Shown in pieces: positions 23,045 through 33,385 of a stretch of 64,000 bases of DNA. Each line of letters begins with the position of its first letter. Position 1 is the first letter of the stretch. The position numbers and the translations under genes were made by a program. Source of the stretch: Phytophthora colocasiae (lineage: Eukaryota > Oomycota > Peronosporomycetes > Peronosporales > Peronosporaceae); NCBI GenBank assembly GCA_018806915.1, contig JAGKQI010000098.1:2790001-2854000 (forward strand), read 5' to 3'. The notes below the pieces were generated by a model. That model saw only the letters and a program-made list of their open reading frames with translations. It searched no databases and was not told the origin of the DNA.

Positions 23045-26000
23045 TTGGACGATATTTTCATAGCAGATGAAGAGTCGGGCTATCTGAAAGAAATGGACGA
23101 TCAGGAAGATGAATTTGATGCATCCAACGAAGAAGAGGAGACCCTAGACGAGGTTTACGACGAGGAGAACCCTAACGACGACCAAGAAGTTGGTGAGAAT
23201 GAAGCAAGCGATGACGAGGCATACGAGATTGACTTGTCAGGAGGAGACATCGGAGAGGTAGAATCCGGTACGCCCAAGGACCAATATCTTACAAACGAAG
23301 ACGAGAAAGAAGAACTGAAGCTAGAAATGTCTCCCATGGAGGCTGAAATCGCTCGAGTTCTCGATGAAGGATACACTCAGGTGCAGCAGAAGTTGTCGGA
23401 GCATTTTCAAGTGCAGAAATCTCGTCTGGAAGAGTCCGCGCAACAAGTTCAACTGGCGATGAAGAAGTTCCAACAACAACTTGATACGAAGGACCAGACC
23501 TTAGCACAAAGCAAGCTAGAGCGTGATATTTTAGAAACGAAAGTTGAATTCCTGGAGGAAAAGCTTCAACGTCAACACACAGAGCAAGCTGAAGAGAGGG
23601 AGTGGCTGGCAGAACTTTGGCCAGATACTGTACCGCTACCAACGCTTTTAATCCCTATCAAGAAAGCCCTTGATGATCGTCGAAGCAGCAAGACCACTGA
23701 GCCTACCAAGCTTGTAAAAGATGTTGCAAGTGACCACGAACGGCAGCATCTCGAAGCTCTGATTGCCAGACGCGTTGAACGCGAACGTATTCGACAACAG
23801 ATTCAAGAAGCTTCATACTGGAAGGTCGTACTACCTGAAGGAGAAGATCCTGTGCCGTACTACATCAATTCACAGACAGGAGTGAGTGTCTGGGAGGCCC
23901 CAGTTGCGATGGCTTTTGAACCTCCTAATGGCTGGAATATGGCCACAATGGACTGGGAAGAGAACTTTAGCCTTGAAAACTTCTACCCTGAAGTAGAGAA
24001 GCCTGAAAATGACGAAGACGAAGCCGATAGTGACATTGAAGACTCTAAAGCTGCTGTTGCTTCTGAATCTAGCGAAGAAGAAGAAGACGATGAAGAAGAC
24101 GACGTTCCAATAGACCCGATGCCCGCACGGGAGCGCTTTGAAGAAGAACTGAAGCGATACGAACAACTGAAAGCCGACGTCGAGCAGAGTGCCGCTAAAC
24201 AACGATCACTTGCAATGGAAGTTTTGACTGCAAAACGTGAGTTGTTTGAACGGGAGGAGGAGATTTTAAAAGAAGAAGACGCGGTTGTGATCGCTATTGA
24301 GAGGAAACGTCGAATTGCCGAGAAGGAAGAACAAGCAGCTGCTAAAGCCAAAGAGGAGGCTAAACAACGTAAAGCTCAACAAGCTGCTGCTGGTAAAGGG
24401 AGTACTCCAGTGTTTGCTCGGGACTCTGTGGCCAAGAAAGGGTTAACTCTTGCAGCTGATGACCAAGTGTTTGAGCAAGAACTACGAGACTTTGCGGCCC
24501 AACAGCGAGTGGATCGACTGTATCTGTCGATGCCATTGACTCGAGACGTGCGAGTTCATGACCGTCACCGTTTAGAACCGGAATTTGTGCATATGAAGCA
24601 TGTGGAGTCTCGTGTATCGGAATCAGAGACACTGGAATTTGATCTGCTTGAAAAGAGTTCACTTCGTCAAGAAGAAGCTGCTGCTAAAGTCTCGGAACTT
24701 CGTGAACTCTGTGAACAGATCCGTGAACAGCAAAAATGCATAGAAGAAGAGCTTTTAACTGTTGGAAACTCCATTGCAGAGCTGGAATCTGCTGCTAAGA
24801 CACCTCCAGAGCAGTCACGACCGACCGAAGAGGAACTAAAACGAGCAGCCGAGAGATTCGTGACGGTAGATCCGCTTTCTGATAATGAAAAAGAGGCAAA
24901 AACGAGAGAAATCGAGGAGACGGAGACGGAAAAGCTCATCGATTCTAGTTCATTGCCAATTCCAGGGGATCAAGTTGACGATATGCGTATGCAGCTGGAT
25001 GAATCGGAGCTGCGTGAGTTGAAGGCGTTCACTGACTCGGAATTGGTCTGGAGACAATGGGAAAAGGCTGAAAAAGTCCGCAACATGAGGTTGAACAAGC
25101 TTTCAGAGCGACAAACGCTGTTAACGACGTCGCAGAAGCAGCTTTCAGTGGATTTGAAGTTGTATGAAGACTCAGATGCACCATTCTTCGAGCGTCTGAG
25201 AGACTTGGAGAAAGCTGCGAACACGAGACTATGGGATTTGCAGTCTCAGACACAAGTGGTCCGTGCTAGATTCGTGGTAGAGCGAGCAGCTCGAGAAGAA
25301 TCAGTTTTTCAGATGCGAGATCGACTCAAAGAACTTCAACTACAGCTCGAAGACGCTTGTGCTCTACCTAAACAGGCTACGCATCCTCTGGAGCGCCTGG
25401 AGTTGGGAAAGAAAGCAGAAAAACTAGTTGTAACGCTGAAACAAGAGGAAGTTGTGTTACAGGAGCGATACGCAAAAGAGGAGGAGGCCAAAGCGCTTTT
25501 AGTGTCGCTTGAACTGAAATCTTGTGACTATGTGGATGCAAAACTACAAGAAGAGATTAAGCTGTTCGCAGAGAAGCAGGCGCTGTGGGATCTTAACTTT
25601 ACGCTAGCGGATGAGATGCAGATCTGTCGCCAAACGATTGAAAGACTCGAATTACTCACGCAAAAAGAAGAAAAATCAGTGGAAAATGAAGAAGACAGTG
25701 GTGAATCTTCTCCAAAAGAGCTGCATGAAGAGAATTCACGTGTATTTGAGTCCAAGCTTCAGTACTTGCAGCAAGTTCGTCAGTTCTTGTTCCTGTGTTA
25801 CGAGCGAGAGGATCGTTGGCGGGGTTTGAACGGCTCAGCGCTTATCAAAGACACAACATCCGACGAATGGATGACAAACATGCAATTGTCAAGACAAGAA
25901 GAAGCGATGTCTCTGCTGAAGACGCAACATGAAGAGCAGCAGCAGGTTCTCGAACGTCAAATCAAGTCGTTGACTCAAGCTAAGATCGATTTACAAGATC

Positions 26001-29000
26001 AAGAGAAAGAATTAACTCGTAAACTCTTCCGCTTAGAGAGCGACTACCAAGCTGCGAGTGAAAGCGTTCGAGTACAGACTCAATCGGTCATCAAAGCTCT
26101 TCAAAACGAGACGGAAGAGCATAAAACTGTTCTTGAAAAGGAGAAAATCAAATTCCGATCCGACCGAGAGCAGTTGATACGCGAACATGATGCCATTCGA
26201 GAAGAACTGGAGAACCAACTCCAAACTCTAGACGATAGAATTGACAAGCAGACACATTGGCTAACTGCAGCCAAACGGGAGCTCCACGCTCAACGCGTAG
26301 CCAACGAGGAGCTGCTAAAAGCCTATCAATCACTTGAGAAGCGTCGAGCTTCTGAGGTGAACGACATGCGATTCCGGATCTCAGCGCAGATTAAGAAGAT
26401 CAACAACCTCGAAATGTGGAATTTATCCATGAAAATCTCAGCTAAGGAAGCTCATACAGATTTCCTGAATATGCAGAAGGAGATAGCGCTTCACAAACAG
26501 CAACACAAACAGCTACAAAGAGGTTTACGCTTCGTTAATTGGCGTCATCGAGTTACTGCGCAGAGTATTCTTACTGATGTCAACTTGCTCTTCTCTTTCT
26601 TCGCTGATGGAGTGGAAATTCTGGCTGGAGCTTCTTCGGAAATCAATGATTCTTTGAGAGAAAATGCTGGGATTGAAGTATTAGCTGCTCTTGCACGACA
26701 ATCGAGTCAACAGACTGTACGTGCAATTTGTTCTCGAGCTTTGGGTCAATTGTCGTGGAATGCCAACGCTACAGCTAGATCGTTGGGCTGGAAGGCGAAG
26801 CAGAAGTGGTTCCAGTGGATGAAGACGCAATCCAACGCTGTTTTAGACAAACTGAACGTCCCATTTGATTCTGTAGCCGATGAAGAAGCAAAAGAGATGA
26901 ATTGGCTCGCAGATCCTAGTTCTCCTATTGACGATTTATCTGGAGAGAGCGACCATGATTTAAGTTCGAAAGGAGGGAAAACGAAGGACAAGAAACTACT
27001 GTTCACCTCAACATGGCAGCAATTCGATGATAAAACATTTCCAGATACAAACGTGGCCAACCAACAATACATGGGACTCTCCTCCAATGTTTTACAGACC
27101 ATTCTGGATCTCTGTCGGTCGCACGAGACGGATAAAGTGGTGAAGCGCAATGCTTTACACTCGTTAGCACTGATCGTAAGGAGTTCACGGAATACGTCGA
27201 TTATCGGTCGATTGGATGGGAGTATCGCTCTGCTTGTGGGTTTATTGAAGCCAAGTGAAGAAGATTCACAGGTTGCACGCCATGCTGTTCAAGCGCTAGC
27301 GAATTTAGTCTACCGAAACGCTCACAATCAACAGATTTTATTCTCTGAAGGAGGAATTCCACTGCTGCTTCGCCTGTGTGAACGGACTGTGAGTTCCAGT
27401 GATCCTCTGGATGCAGATGTGGATTTAACTCTGGCAACGACTCAAGCGCTGTCGCACCTTTCACACGACCACACTTTGTCCTGCCAGGTGATCGTCGAAT
27501 CTCGAGGCATTTCTATCCTTACGAATCTGTGTAATTCTCCAAGAATTCACGACGCCATCGACTTGGAAGTCCACGAACTCATCCAGACTTACGCTTCTCA
27601 AGTGATCGCCAATGCCATCACTTTACTGGATAAAGAGGACAGCGAGAGTGATCAGCACTCATATAATGTTGCGGATTTTATCCTCGAAGAGCAAGGAAAG
27701 GAACCTCACGATAACCAAGAACAGCACAAAGAGGAGAACAACCCACAGAAATATGCTGGAGTTGCTACGTTCGTGCTTATGTGTGCATCATGCAACCGTA
27801 ACGTCGCTTTTCACGGCGCTGTCGTGCTTGGAAGTATTGCTCAACATGACGCTATCCGTGCGGCGATAGGAGCTGTGAGTGGAATGGAGGCGCTCTTCTT
27901 GCTGGCAGCTCGGACGGATGATTTACCGATGGTGGTTCAAGCCACTTGGGCACTCGCAAACCTCACGTGGAATCGAGATAACCAGTATCGAGTCGCTCGT
28001 TACTTGGATCAGCTCTACCAGCTTTGTACTTTAACTTCTGGCCGTACAATTTCTATCTCACTCAATCAACAAGAAGCTGATGACAGTGATGTACAACCTG
28101 AAGACCCCGCCTCTAAACTGGAACGCAGACAGCAGGACGAGCAGCTCATGAAGCAGATTCGAGAGCATGGCCTGTGTATCCTAGCCAACTCACTCTTTTA
28201 CAACGACGCCAACCGCCAACTCGTAGCTTCCAACACCGATTGGATCCAGCTTCTCGCTAGAAATGCACTCAATGCTGAAGGTGCTACGTTGGAGAATTCT
28301 GCTCGAGCGCTGTGTTCACTGTCGTACAGTGACTCAATCGCTCTCCAAATGGGTTCGACAGTTCTAGCAGGTATCCCTGGCTCGGGTAATTCTACGCCGA
28401 TGAATGGACTTCATCTCTTCGTTCGACTGTGTGGACGAGTTGGTCATGTAGCAGTACAGCAGCATGGGTTGTTCGGAGTCATCAACATGTGCCTCCACGA
28501 CTCCAACAAGACCAGAATGCTGGAAATTCCTCATGGAGTCGACACTTTAGTTAACCTCAGTGGACATATGAACAAGGAACTGTGTGATCCTGCTCTTGAG
28601 GCATTGGAGCTGTTGGCCGACATGCGTCAACTCAAACAGGAGCACGGCATTTCCTCGACTCAATCGTTTGAGTCTGTCGACATGAAAAAGCTCATCAGTC
28701 TCCTCTCAGAAGCTACAAACCCGTCCCTCGTGGCGATGATCAGCGACGCCATCGCCGATGAAGTTTGGAAGAGACCAAGCGCTCAGATCAGACTTCGAAA
28801 CGAGCACGGGCTTGAAAAACTGCTGGAAATATGCGCCAAACCATCTCCTCTGTTCCCAACTGCAATGTCCGGGAGCTCTCCTGCTGCTGCAGCTGAGATT
28901 GAGCGTCGTGTACGGATCTCCTGCTTGTGGGCACTGAGAAACACTGTGGCTAACAATGTGCGCAATCAAGACCTCGTTGGGGCATTGGGCGGCGTCCAGC

Positions 29001-29461
29001 AGCTCGTGAGTGTCTTTGACCGAGAGCGACAGAGTGAAGAAGTCGTGGAGGCTGTGCTGGCTGCTCTGATCGCTGTGGTCATGAAACACACTCGGAATAG
29101 TCAGCAGCTGGTGCAATTCGGACTTGACATGCTCATCGGTTTGGCGGATGGGGCTGAAAATGGCAATAGGCTCGAAGAAGATCAACAGCACAGGGAACGG
29201 GGAGTTGTTTTGCCCCCTATTAACCCGTCAACGCGTGCACCCCCAGCCAAACTTGACCTAGGGGCATTCAAATTCACTCCGAAAGCTGAAAAACATCTTG
29301 AAACCCCTTCACTTGCTCGAGAGCTGCTACACCTGGTAGCGCCATACAACACACGAGAAAATGTCAGTACAGCTCCGTTATCTCCGGATCCAAAGGTGAG
29401 GAGGTTGCAACAGCTACAATCTTTATCGGCTTCACCTGCGCACAAACGTCAACGGAGTTAA
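23045..29461 (+). CDS. Giant coiled-coil protein with WW domain and armadillo repeats (5' end unresolved)
   Basis: One uninterrupted frame of 2138 codons. The listed start is a TTG; the frame is open back to 23000, so the true start is probably in an upstream exon (an ATG at 22964 is one candidate). Layout by residue: acidic 1-100; coiled coil about 100-180; WW domain about 257-292 (SYWKVVLPEGEDP ... YYINSQTG ... VWEAP); acidic tract 320-360; long coiled coil 360-1180; armadillo/HEAT-like helical repeats about 1190-2030 (for example AVQALANLVYRNAHNQQIL, VVQATWALANLTWNRDNQYR); basic disordered tail. WW domains bind proline-rich peptides and ARM repeats bind extended partners, so this is likely a scaffold, perhaps cytoskeletal or flagellar. 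No exact orthologue is recognised. Confidence 0.85.
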   Translation: MDDIFIADEESGYLKEMDDQEDEFDASNEEEETLDEVYDEENPNDDQEVGENEASDDEAYEIDLSGGDIGEVESGTPKDQYLTNEDEKEELKLEMSPMEAEIARVLDEGYTQVQQKLSEHFQVQKSRLEESAQQVQLAMKKFQQQLDTKDQTLAQSKLERDILETKVEFLEEKLQRQHTEQAEEREWLAELWPDTVPLPTLLIPIKKALDDRRSSKTTEPTKLVKDVASDHERQHLEALIARRVERERIRQQIQEASYWKVVLPEGEDPVPYYINSQTGVSVWEAPVAMAFEPPNGWNMATMDWEENFSLENFYPEVEKPENDEDEADSDIEDSKAAVASESSEEEEDDEEDDVPIDPMPARERFEEELKRYEQLKADVEQSAAKQRSLAMEVLTAKRELFEREEEILKEEDAVVIAIERKRRIAEKEEQAAAKAKEEAKQRKAQQAAAGKGSTPVFARDSVAKKGLTLAADDQVFEQELRDFAAQQRVDRLYLSMPLTRDVRVHDRHRLEPEFVHMKHVESRVSESETLEFDLLEKSSLRQEEAAAKVSELRELCEQIREQQKCIEEELLTVGNSIAELESAAKTPPEQSRPTEEELKRAAERFVTVDPLSDNEKEAKTREIEETETEKLIDSSSLPIPGDQVDDMRMQLDESELRELKAFTDSELVWRQWEKAEKVRNMRLNKLSERQTLLTTSQKQLSVDLKLYEDSDAPFFERLRDLEKAANTRLWDLQSQTQVVRARFVVERAAREESVFQMRDRLKELQLQLEDACALPKQATHPLERLELGKKAEKLVVTLKQEEVVLQERYAKEEEAKALLVSLELKSCDYVDAKLQEEIKLFAEKQALWDLNFTLADEMQICRQTIERLELLTQKEEKSVENEEDSGESSPKELHEENSRVFESKLQYLQQVRQFLFLCYEREDRWRGLNGSALIKDTTSDEWMTNMQLSRQEEAMSLLKTQHEEQQQVLERQIKSLTQAKIDLQDQEKELTRKLFRLESDYQAASESVRVQTQSVIKALQNETEEHKTVLEKEKIKFRSDREQLIREHDAIREELENQLQTLDDRIDKQTHWLTAAKRELHAQRVANEELLKAYQSLEKRRASEVNDMRFRISAQIKKINNLEMWNLSMKISAKEAHTDFLNMQKEIALHKQQHKQLQRGLRFVNWRHRVTAQSILTDVNLLFSFFADGVEILAGASSEINDSLRENAGIEVLAALARQSSQQTVRAICSRALGQLSWNANATARSLGWKAKQKWFQWMKTQSNAVLDKLNVPFDSVADEEAKEMNWLADPSSPIDDLSGESDHDLSSKGGKTKDKKLLFTSTWQQFDDKTFPDTNVANQQYMGLSSNVLQTILDLCRSHETDKVVKRNALHSLALIVRSSRNTSIIGRLDGSIALLVGLLKPSEEDSQVARHAVQALANLVYRNAHNQQILFSEGGIPLLLRLCERTVSSSDPLDADVDLTLATTQALSHLSHDHTLSCQVIVESRGISILTNLCNSPRIHDAIDLEVHELIQTYASQVIANAITLLDKEDSESDQHSYNVADFILEEQGKEPHDNQEQHKEENNPQKYAGVATFVLMCASCNRNVAFHGAVVLGSIAQHDAIRAAIGAVSGMEALFLLAARTDDLPMVVQATWALANLTWNRDNQYRVARYLDQLYQLCTLTSGRTISISLNQQEADDSDVQPEDPASKLERRQQDEQLMKQIREHGLCILANSLFYNDANRQLVASNTDWIQLLARNALNAEGATLENSARALCSLSYSDSIALQMGSTVLAGIPGSGNSTPMNGLHLFVRLCGRVGHVAVQQHGLFGVINMCLHDSNKTRMLEIPHGVDTLVNLSGHMNKELCDPALEALELLADMRQLKQEHGISSTQSFESVDMKKLISLLSEATNPSLVAMISDAIADEVWKRPSAQIRLRNEHGLEKLLEICAKPSPLFPTAMSGSSPAAAAEIERRVRISCLWALRNTVANNVRNQDLVGALGGVQQLVSVFDRERQSEEVVEAVLAALIAVVMKHTRNSQQLVQFGLDMLIGLADGAENGNRLEEDQQHRERGVVLPPINPSTRAPPAKLDLGAFKFTPKAEKHLETPSLARELLHLVAPYNTRENVSTAPLSPDPKVRRLQQLQSLSASPAHKRQRS

Positions 29462-29472
29462 ACGTCCTGGGC

Positions 29473-30896
29473 CAGGGGTTCCGAAAAATACTCGGAAGTG
29501 GAAATATATTCCGTATTTTCGGTGAAATTATTTATTTCACGGTTCCTGGGACAAGAATAAATTATTTACGGAGATGTTACGACTAGAATGAATTATTTAT
29601 TTTAATATTCAAAACCTTCCATCCATTATATTTAATGTACAACCACACCTACTCATTTGAGTTCAAGTAAGGTAAATCATCAATTTAGGGCCATCAACCA
29701 ATTTAGGGCCGTATTTTAACTGCCAATCACGTGAAGTTTTTCACAGAGCAAGTACTTTATTGGCTAAAACACACTAAATACGAATACCTTCAAAAATTAA
29801 ATTTGTAAATTTGGCGCGAGGTGTCATGGCTCCAGGCGATGACAGATCAGCCGCCTACCTGGTTGGCGGCGAGCTTATTGAGGGCCCATTATGGGAGCAG
29901 GGTTGTCGCGGGTTCAAGTCCCGTTAATTCTCCGCACTGATTTGGTAAGTAAAGCATCTATTCAACCTCACTGTGCAAGACACTCGACTAACATTTTGTT
30001 GTTTAGAATACAGCTGAACAAGTGATATGCGCTACATGTACTCTTCTACACCTTTACCTGCAGTTGTAGTAACAGCTTTCTTAGACGACTTGGTTTTTGA
30101 TGCCAGCCTCAGCAAGTTCCTGGAGCACTTCATGGGTAAACAGCCTCCCCCCAACTGCGACTCGTTTACGCTTTGTCGGCTTCTTCGGCAGGGTCTTCTA
30201 TTGTTGGCCAGTCACTTGAATTTTACTGTTTGTCCTCCGTAAGTTAATTTACGTCGAAAATTGATCACAAGTTGAAATATAAAAGGAGAGGGTGAATAAC
30301 CCAAACCTCAAAATGGTCACAAAATGACACTCACTCAGCGCTTTCAATACTGAAAGCAAGACTAAATTCGGCCGTAAACTGATTAAGTCGATTTTTTTCT
30401 TCTCCACGGGCATGAGCTTAATTTCATTGGTCTGCTACTACAAAAAATTGAGAAAAAATCTCTGGTTTGCGACGTTTCAGAAACTGTCTCACTTTTTATC
30501 AACGCATAAGTAGATGCCGAGTAATTCGAGCATCTTTTATCTCGGCCCATATTTGATTTTTTACCTTATACGCTTGTTTAGCGTTGCCGCCACGAGCGCC
30601 AGGCACTATCGCCTATAGCGGTTGAGATGCTGCTTTTCCTGAAAGTCAACGCCTCCTACTGGGGTGTGGAAGTCGTTGACAGATGCATTTAGAAAACAGT
30701 ACAGCAGCACATGAACTGACATCAAGGGACTGTGAGCAGTGCATGTTTCTCACGGTTCTTCGCGGTGATATCAATTATTTACTGCGACGTTTTGATAGTT
30801 CTCAATTATTGATTTCTTTGAGTTTCTTCCTGCAATGCGTTACGGGCTGGAGTCCAATGGAGAAAATGAGTATCAGTACAATATTCGGAACCCCTG
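29473..30896. mobile_element. Non-autonomous hAT-like DNA transposon (1.42 kb)
   Basis: The left end reads CAGGGGTTCCGAAAAAT and the right end, reverse-complemented, CAGGGGTTCCGAATATT, giving terminal inverted repeats of about 17 bases with two mismatches. A CAGGG start is typical of hAT ends. The flanks are gtcctgg-gc (left) and gtcctggc (right), an 8-base target duplication if one G was inserted on the left; 8 bases is the hAT size. No transposase frame is present. The interior is AT-rich and includes a tRNA-like stretch at 29851-29935 and a 71-codon ORF at 30027-30242 that I do not recognise. Confidence 0.6.
29851..29935 (+). repeat. tRNA-like sequence (tRNA pseudogene or SINE head)
   Basis: GGTTCAAGTCC at 29911-29921 is a good Pol III B box inside a plausible T-arm (GCGGG ... 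CCCGT). A weak A-box-like TGGCGGCGAG lies about 45 bases upstream. No 5' strand pairs with the 3' acceptor half and no sound anticodon arm forms, so this is not a functional tRNA gene. It looks like a decayed tRNA or the head of a tRNA-derived SINE. Confidence 0.35.
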
Positions 30897-30976
30897 GTCC
30901 TGGCCAGAAAGATTCGATGGACTATCCACATGATCCGAAGCCACGTTGTTGAATGATCTACACGTCGTGTTACGCA

Positions 30977-31256
30977 TGTTGAAGTAATGATTTGCGCAGA
31001 GATATTAGTACGACAGGTAGGTCTTAAAGAAGGATCGAAGTTAATAAATGGAGAAGCCTTGTGACTTGGAGATGGTAAAAGAAGTAGTTGTGTGGGAGCT
31101 TGTAAAAAGCAGAAGTGATGAATTAGAGATTCTGGTGTTCTGGAGGGGAGTTAATCTCCACCAACCAGTCCAGTTAGGTACGATTTCTCTGTATGGAACT
31201 GCACAATTTAATACCCCTAGATAGGTGTCATCACTGCAGAGATGGTAACTTCAACA
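30977..31256 (-). repeat. Left (3') LTR of the copia-type element
   Basis: 280 bases, TGTTGAAGT...ACTTCAACA, identical to 33386-33665. On the minus strand it is preceded by the purine-rich GTGGGAGGC (31257-31265), a short candidate polypurine tract for plus-strand priming. Similar GGGAGGCA tracts recur inside the element near 31785 and 32262. Confidence 0.9.
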
Positions 31257-32410
31257 GCCTCCCACATCGATGAATGTGTATGACGCTCTATCTGTCGAGT
31301 AAAATTTTAATGCTCCACAGGTGGCTGTTATAACAGTCCTGTGCAAACATGAATATTTACAAGAGGTAGCTTTTGTTTTGATATAGATGACCTTTTTTCT
31401 TTGACCATTGTCAGATTTGTCATTTTTTGTTGTGCAATTTTTTTCTTGTTTCATTGTTATTTTAGCTACTCAGGAAAACCTTAAAGAAGGATTAAACCTG
31501 TTCACCGTAGTGGAATGTTGTTATTAACGCTTTTGTTGTACGTGTTTTGAGAAAAGATACTCAGGAAAACCTTTAAGGATCAAAACCTGTTTAGTGTATC
31601 GTTGACTACTCAGGAAACCTTTGAGGATACACCTGTTCGCCTTGTTGAAATTTTTAAATGCTGTGTAAGTCGTTATTTACATTGCATGTTTTGTTCTCGT
31701 TCATGCTTTGGACGTTTCTTCACATATTTTGTTTGTGTTTTGGTTTTATATTTCTTTGGCTAAGGACTTATAGAGAATTTTTGCCTCCCAGTTTCTTAAA
31801 ACTGGTTCATAGTTGATGTTGGTGTTCGTTTTCAAATTTGTTTTTACTAATTTTGTTGAGAGTTTATATCTTTCAAGTTTTTGAAGAAAGGCTACAGCTT
31901 TAAAGCATAAATAATCCCAAACAGTGTCATAAGTAGTGTACTCATCGTGTTTGCAGTTAGTGCGCAGGCTCTCATCGTTGGGACTAATTTCTCCCTAGAG
32001 GCTGATCGAGTAGTTTCTCGTTTAGAAAGTGATAGATTTGTAACTATGAATCTAATGTAGAAGGGATTCGTGTACCGGAACTGTAGTTTGCTTTCTATTG
32101 ACAGAGGCTTTTGTTGGCTTGTCACGTAAATGTATGGTGCTTTAAGAACTACTTCGAAGTACATTAGAAGTAGATTTAATTCTTTTAATTCTTTTTGTTG
32201 GGGAAATGTTTGAAATTCTTGCCAGGGACTGAATGTAGTTTGCGAATGAATGACTACGTTGGTGCCTCCCAGTTTCATACATTTCGTTAAGTATTTCTCA
32301 ACTTTGTTTCAGACAAATGTCTGTACAGTGCATATCGCTTTACATTTCTTTTTGAGATTTTGTTTTCACAGAGCCCGAAATTAATCTGGGTTATTGTATT
32401 TAACATATTA

Positions 32411-32551
32411 CAAGCTGTAGTTCTACCTGAGTAGTTCGCTACAGCTTGGCATAAAGCCAACAGATTTGTTTTAATATTTGTGATACAACAAGCCGTAGTT
32501 CTACTACCGTAGTTCGCTACAGCTTGGCATCAAGCCAGCAAGTTGTGGTTG
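32411..32551. repeat. Two hairpin-forming direct repeats inside the LTR element
   Basis: CAAGCTGTAG at 32411-32420 and CTACAGCTTG at 32439-32448 form a perfect 10-base stem with an 18-base loop. A second copy starts 78 bases later (32489) and keeps the stem with one mismatch. Each copy ends in GGCATMAAGCCA. Short TAGTAC palindromes follow at about 32570-32630 and 32825-32865. Confidence 0.7.
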
Positions 32552-33076
32552 TACGACTGGAATTCTACTACGTAGTACAGAGGGACATTATGACAATACT
32601 AGTAGTACTACTGTAGTAAAGTAGTTTTTATGATCTCTCGTAATACTGCAGCAATGCTGCGTGGCAGACGCAAAAGACGGAATTTGCTTCGCCTCAGTTT
32701 GTAAGAGCATGTATGTTTGAGTTGTATGAGCAGAGATGTGCACTTTGTGCATACTCTATCTCATAATGTTGTGAATACTTCGTGTAGTATTTCTTTCAGT
32801 CAAAAGTGTTGACGTATTACCATTGGTAGTAGTACTACGTAGATCGTACTACTATATAAGTAGTAATCATACTGAACGAGAGATATGCGAATGTAATTAG
32901 AGAGCTTGATAGTCTCAGAACTACTGCATGTGGTAGTATAGTATATGTACAGGCAGTATGCCATGTCAGCTAGCCTGCCTCCATGGGCGGTCTTACAGCG
33001 TGGTAGGCTCAAGCTCAGTGGCTGGCCTGGGCTCACCCAGCACGTCGAGCGTGCGACGCTACAGCAACATTGCTGA

Positions 33077-33279
33077 GGGGACACGATGGCCTCCCAGCAC
33101 GGCGTGCGTGCGTCTTCACAGCTCAGTGGCTGGAGCATAGGATAGATGGCTGGAGGACTGGGCCGTTGCGTGCGTGCAGCATGGTTGCGCGGGGACACGA
33201 TGGCCTCCCAGCACGGTGTGCGTGCGTCTTCACAGCTCAGTGGCTGGAACATAGGACAGATGGCTCGAGAACTGGGCCG
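33077..33279. repeat. Tandem duplication (period 114 bases) inside the LTR element
   Basis: The block starting GGGGACACGATGGCCTCC at 33077 recurs at 33191 with a few substitutions; both copies end CTGGGCCG. On the minus strand it lies in a 150-codon frame (33252-32800) with a repeated peptide (LSCEDARTPCWEAIVSP). The frame sits where gag would start but is not recognisable as gag. Confidence 0.8.
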
Positions 33280-33361
33280 ATGCGCGACAGCCGATGTACG
33301 TCTTGGCTTGGCTTGTGTCCGCGTGGCCTTGCTTCATCCCTGTCGGTATTTATCTCCACGC

Positions 33362-33385
33362 TGAGGAAGCGTTGGGCTCATAACC
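33362..33385 (-). promoter_or_regulatory. Half-tRNA primer binding site of the copia-type element
   Basis: Directly inside the right LTR the plus strand reads GGAAGCGTTGGGCTCATAACC. This resembles the D-arm to anticodon-loop part of initiator methionine tRNA (anticodon CAT). Drosophila copia primes reverse transcription from the 5' half of initiator tRNA at an internal site like this, so the minus strand here is a credible primer binding site and fixes the orientation. Confidence 0.65.

Noticed and set aside
29851..29935. Functional tRNA gene
   Set aside because: Only the T-arm and B box are good; acceptor and anticodon stems do not form.
31892..32278. 128-codon minus-strand ORF in the LTR element as a pol remnant
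   Set aside because: No integrase, RT or RNase H motif can be found. It is AT-rich and probably chance.
32400..32870. CRISPR-like array from repeated TAGTAC/GTAGTTC units
   Set aside because: The repeats are imperfect and unevenly spaced and lie inside a eukaryotic LTR element; hairpins explain them better.
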